This document shows, in pieces, positions 61,836 through 64,000 of a stretch of DNA of 64,000 nt. The position numbers were made by a program, and so were the translations under genes. Every line of letters begins with the position of its first letter. Position 1 is the first letter of the stretch. Source of the stretch: CAG-177 sp003514385 (GTDB lineage Bacteria > Bacillota > Clostridia > Oscillospirales > Acutalibacteraceae); assembly GCA_051920445.1 (NCBI GenBank), contig JBPPLN010000002.1:310001-374000 (forward strand). Reading direction: 5' to 3'. The notes under the pieces were generated by a model. The model was not told the DNA's origin. It did no database searches and saw nothing but the letters and a program-made list of their open reading frames with translations.

Positions 61836-63272
61836 ATGTCAAATTCGACCCGCTCGGGTTTCTACAAAAAAATGTTTTCTTTGGCGATACCCATCGCCCT
61901 CCAGCAGCTGCTGACCTCATGCGCTCAGCTCGTCGATACCGCAATGACCGTGGGACTCGGCAACGTCAGCACGGCGGCGATAGGTGTCGCGGGACGCTGG
62001 GGCTTTCTTTTGAACCTCGCCCTGTTCGGAATAAGCTCCGGCGCGGCGACAATGACGGCGCAGTTCTGGGGCATAAACGACAGACGGAGCATCCGCCGCA
62101 GCTACGGCATAGGGCTCATACTCGCGCTTGCCGTGGGTGCATTATACACTGTATTGGTGCTCGCAATCCCGGAGCAGATGATGCGCGTTTTCACCTCCGA
62201 GGAGGAGGTCATAGCCGCCGGAGTGCAGTATTTGCAGGCCGTTGCGCCCTACGGAATTTTTGTCGCCATCTCGCTTGTCACGAGCACTGTCATGCGCTCG
62301 ACCGAGGACGTTCACACGCCGCTTGTCTGCTCGATAGCGTCCGTTGCGACAAACACCGTGCTCAACTACATTCTCATATACGGCAAGCTGGGCTTCCCCG
62401 CGCTGAAGCTTCGCGGTGCGGCGATAGCGACGGCCATAGCCATGGTCGTTCAGGCGGTACTGCTCTTTGTGATAGGCAACGCGAAGAAAAATATCATCCA
62501 TGCGCCGATCGGCGAATTTTTCAAGAAGGATATTGAATTTTTCAAAAAGTTTCTGCGTGTCTGTGTCCCGATAATGCTCAATGAGCTGCTCTGGGGAGTA
62601 GGCACCAATGTCTATGCCATGGTTTATGCGCGTCAGGGCAGCGAAAACTACGCCGCATATACGATATTCAGCTCGATAGAACAGATAGCCTTCGTCTTCT
62701 TCGTCGGCATTTGCCACGCCTGCTCGATAATGACAGGCAAGGCGGTCGGTGCCGGCAAGGTGGATGAGGCCTACTCCATGGGCAAGCGGTTCATAAAGCT
62801 CGTTCCCCTGCTCGGAGTGCTGACGGGAGTCGCCATAATATTCCTGCGCAATCCGCTGCTGCGGATACTGCCCATTGAGACGGAGGGCGCCCGGCAGATG
62901 ACGTCGACGCTCCTGCTCATCTACTCGCTGTGGATAGGAGTCAGAAACATCTCGTATGTCTGCGTGGTCGGCATATTCAGAGCCGGCGGAGACACGAAAA
63001 TAGGAATGTTCCTCGACATAGGCGCGCTGTTTTTATTTAGTATACCGATAGTGACCACGCTCGGATTTTTGACAGACGTTCCGTTCTATGTGCTGATAAT
63101 TGCGATGTATATCGCGGAGGACACGCCGAAATCCTTACTCTGCCTGATAAGATTCAAGAGCCGAAAATGGATAAAGCAGCTAACCGCCGCGGACTCCGCG
63201 CCGCCGGTTCTCGGAGAGGACCCGGAGATAGAGATAGAAGAAGCGGACGAGCTGAAAAATTATCGGCAGTAA
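61836..63272 (+). CDS. MATE family efflux protein
   Basis: A 478-residue transporter with 12 segments. IPIALQQLLTSCAQLVDTAMTVGLG and LFGISSGAATMTAQFWG are MATE hallmarks. It ends the operon; a link to the sugar genes is not apparent. Confidence 0.85.
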   Translation: MSNSTRSGFYKKMFSLAIPIALQQLLTSCAQLVDTAMTVGLGNVSTAAIGVAGRWGFLLNLALFGISSGAATMTAQFWGINDRRSIRRSYGIGLILALAVGALYTVLVLAIPEQMMRVFTSEEEVIAAGVQYLQAVAPYGIFVAISLVTSTVMRSTEDVHTPLVCSIASVATNTVLNYILIYGKLGFPALKLRGAAIATAIAMVVQAVLLFVIGNAKKNIIHAPIGEFFKKDIEFFKKFLRVCVPIMLNELLWGVGTNVYAMVYARQGSENYAAYTIFSSIEQIAFVFFVGICHACSIMTGKAVGAGKVDEAYSMGKRFIKLVPLLGVLTGVAIIFLRNPLLRILPIETEGARQMTSTLLLIYSLWIGVRNISYVCVVGIFRAGGDTKIGMFLDIGALFLFSIPIVTTLGFLTDVPFYVLIIAMYIAEDTPKSLLCLIRFKSRKWIKQLTAADSAPPVLGEDPEIEIEEADELKNYRQ

Positions 63273-63293
63273 AATATAATCATAAAAGTAAGC

Positions 63294-63330
63294 GACCCCG
63301 CCGGGCAGAGAACCGGCGGGGTCTTCTATT
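63294..63330 (+). terminator. Terminator after the MATE gene
   Basis: GACCCCGCCGG (63294-63304) pairs perfectly with CCGGCGGGGTC (63313-63323), followed by TTCTATTT. Confidence 0.8.
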
Positions 63331-63351
63331 TGGGGAACAAGGTGGGAGTTA

Positions 63352-64000
63352 TCAGATTTCGGTCTGCACGCCGATAAACAGCGGCAAGTTCGTTTCGGTG
63401 TCCACTATCATATAGACAAACGGACGGTTGAGGCAAACGGGATTTATCGCCGGCATGCTCATTTTGCTGATGCCGGCGAGCGTTGACGCGGCGGCGCGCG
63501 TGCCCTCCTGATCGACTTCGATAAAAGTCTTGTGCATCACGGTGCCGATATAAGCGCCGTCGTTTTTGTCTATGAGCGAAGAAAAGTCGGCAGATTTGCG
63601 GTCAAACGCATCTTCTATGCCCATCTTTTTGAGCGTGTCGATAAGCTGCGTGCTGTACTCCGCCTTGAACTTCGGCATTTTCACATCGACTTCTTCGTTT
63701 TCCTTGGCGGACGAGAATATTTTCATCAGCTTTTCGCCGCTGAGAGAGGCTATATAATCATCGATGCTCACATCTTCGTTCGGCAGGAGTGCCGCGAAAG
63801 CGAAGCGGCCGTTCTTATAGGGCTTCATGAAACCGACTGTGCCGCCGTCCTTGAGATATACGTTCTCGGTCGAGCACATAAAGTCGGTTTTCTTTTTGCT
63901 GCCGGAATACGAGGTGAATTCAAGCTTCTCTATATCGCTTCTCTTATACGGAGTTTCCCACTTCGCGTCGAACGCTATGGCGTTTATGAGCATCATAACG
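63352..64000 (-). CDS. Serpin, C-terminal part, cut by the window edge
   Basis: About 216 residues of a serine-protease inhibitor. MMLINAIAFDAKWETPY is the s3A/s4C breach segment, and VMHKTFIEVDQEGTRAAAST is the reactive-loop hinge. The loop continues LAGISKMSMPA to NRPFVYMIVDT. Aligned to alpha-1-antitrypsin the predicted P1-P1' is Met-Ser, suggesting elastase- or subtilisin-like targets. The small-residue hinge (P12-P9 AAAS) is typical of inhibitory serpins. The signal peptide, if any, lies outside. Confidence 0.88.
   Translation of the reverse strand, partial: VMMLINAIAFDAKWETPYKRSDIEKLEFTSYSGSKKKTDFMCSTENVYLKDGGTVGFMKPYKNGRFAFAALLPNEDVSIDDYIASLSGEKLMKIFSSAKENEEVDVKMPKFKAEYSTQLIDTLKKMGIEDAFDRKSADFSSLIDKNDGAYIGTVMHKTFIEVDQEGTRAAASTLAGISKMSMPAINPVCLNRPFVYMIVDTETNLPLFIGVQTEI

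Overview
The window reads as a chromosomal segment of an endospore-forming member of the Clostridia, probably an Oscillospirales-type gut or rumen anaerobe. That placement is an inference from several signs: an IspH-ribosomal protein S1 fusion, a SpoVAF/GerA-type germination protein, a SpoIID-like protein with peptidoglycan-binding repeats, a CotF-like coat protein, ferredoxin-linked 2-oxoacid oxidoreductase genes, a tryptophan T-box, strong AGGAGG ribosome binding sites and frequent TTG/GTG starts. No phage, insertion sequence or CRISPR array is visible.

Layout. 1-3.6 kb: the truncated start of a GH30-like glycosidase, then an operon of alpha/beta hydrolase, GPH-type sugar symporter and a zinc-ribbon protein. 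3.6-6.5 kb: a three-gene operon of a deoxyhypusine-synthase-like protein, a heptokinase-like PfkB kinase and a HAD phosphatase. 6.5-13.7 kb (minus strand): a seven-gene ABC exporter and lipoprotein operon, preceded by a 360-bp duplication that carries a consensus promoter and pieces of a broken beta-helix gene. 13.8-17 kb: a D-aminoacylase-like operon whose first gene is frameshifted. 17.3-18.2 kb: an ORF remnant, repeats built on a tRNA-Trp 3' end, and tRNA-Trp and tRNA-CAT genes. 18.2-25 kb: an acyltransferase-like protein, a coat protein, fucO, and a 2-oxoacid:ferredoxin oxidoreductase operon. 25-29.7 kb: a housekeeping operon (FAD oxidoreductase, cmk, plsC, ispH-rpsA). 29.7-34.5 kb: an RpiR regulator divergent from a GH95 alpha-L-fucosidase operon. 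34.5-37.5 kb: dnaG-rpoD.

37.6-44.5 kb: a DUF378 protein, a secreted lipase, an interspersed-repeat region, a HAD phosphatase, tRNA-Gln, tRNA-Gly, and a tryptophan ABC transporter (trpXYZ) under a T-box whose specifier reads UGG. Between the T-box terminator and trpX lies a well-initiated 13-codon ORF containing a Trp codon. 44.6-50 kb: a sporulation/germination group and an NfeD-SPFH pair. 50-56.5 kb: a methyltransferase, a large OYE-type flavoenzyme, and a minimal convergent set of adenylating ligase, stand-alone condensation domain and carrier protein. 56.7-58.3 kb: membrane proteins including a YetF/DUF421 pair. 58.4-63.3 kb: an operon of Zn-motif-less ROK kinase, SIS isomerase, GH2 glycosidase and MATE exporter. 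The right edge cuts a serpin.

How it fits together. GH30, GH95 and GH2 enzymes without signal peptides, a cation-coupled sugar symporter, RpiR and ROK/SIS genes and a lactaldehyde reductase point to uptake of oligosaccharides, fucosylated ones included, followed by cytoplasmic hydrolysis. The most distinctive points are the layered tryptophan regulation, the split ligase/condensation/carrier-protein set, the uncharacterised DHS-like/PfkB/HAD operon and the duplicated promoter cassette.
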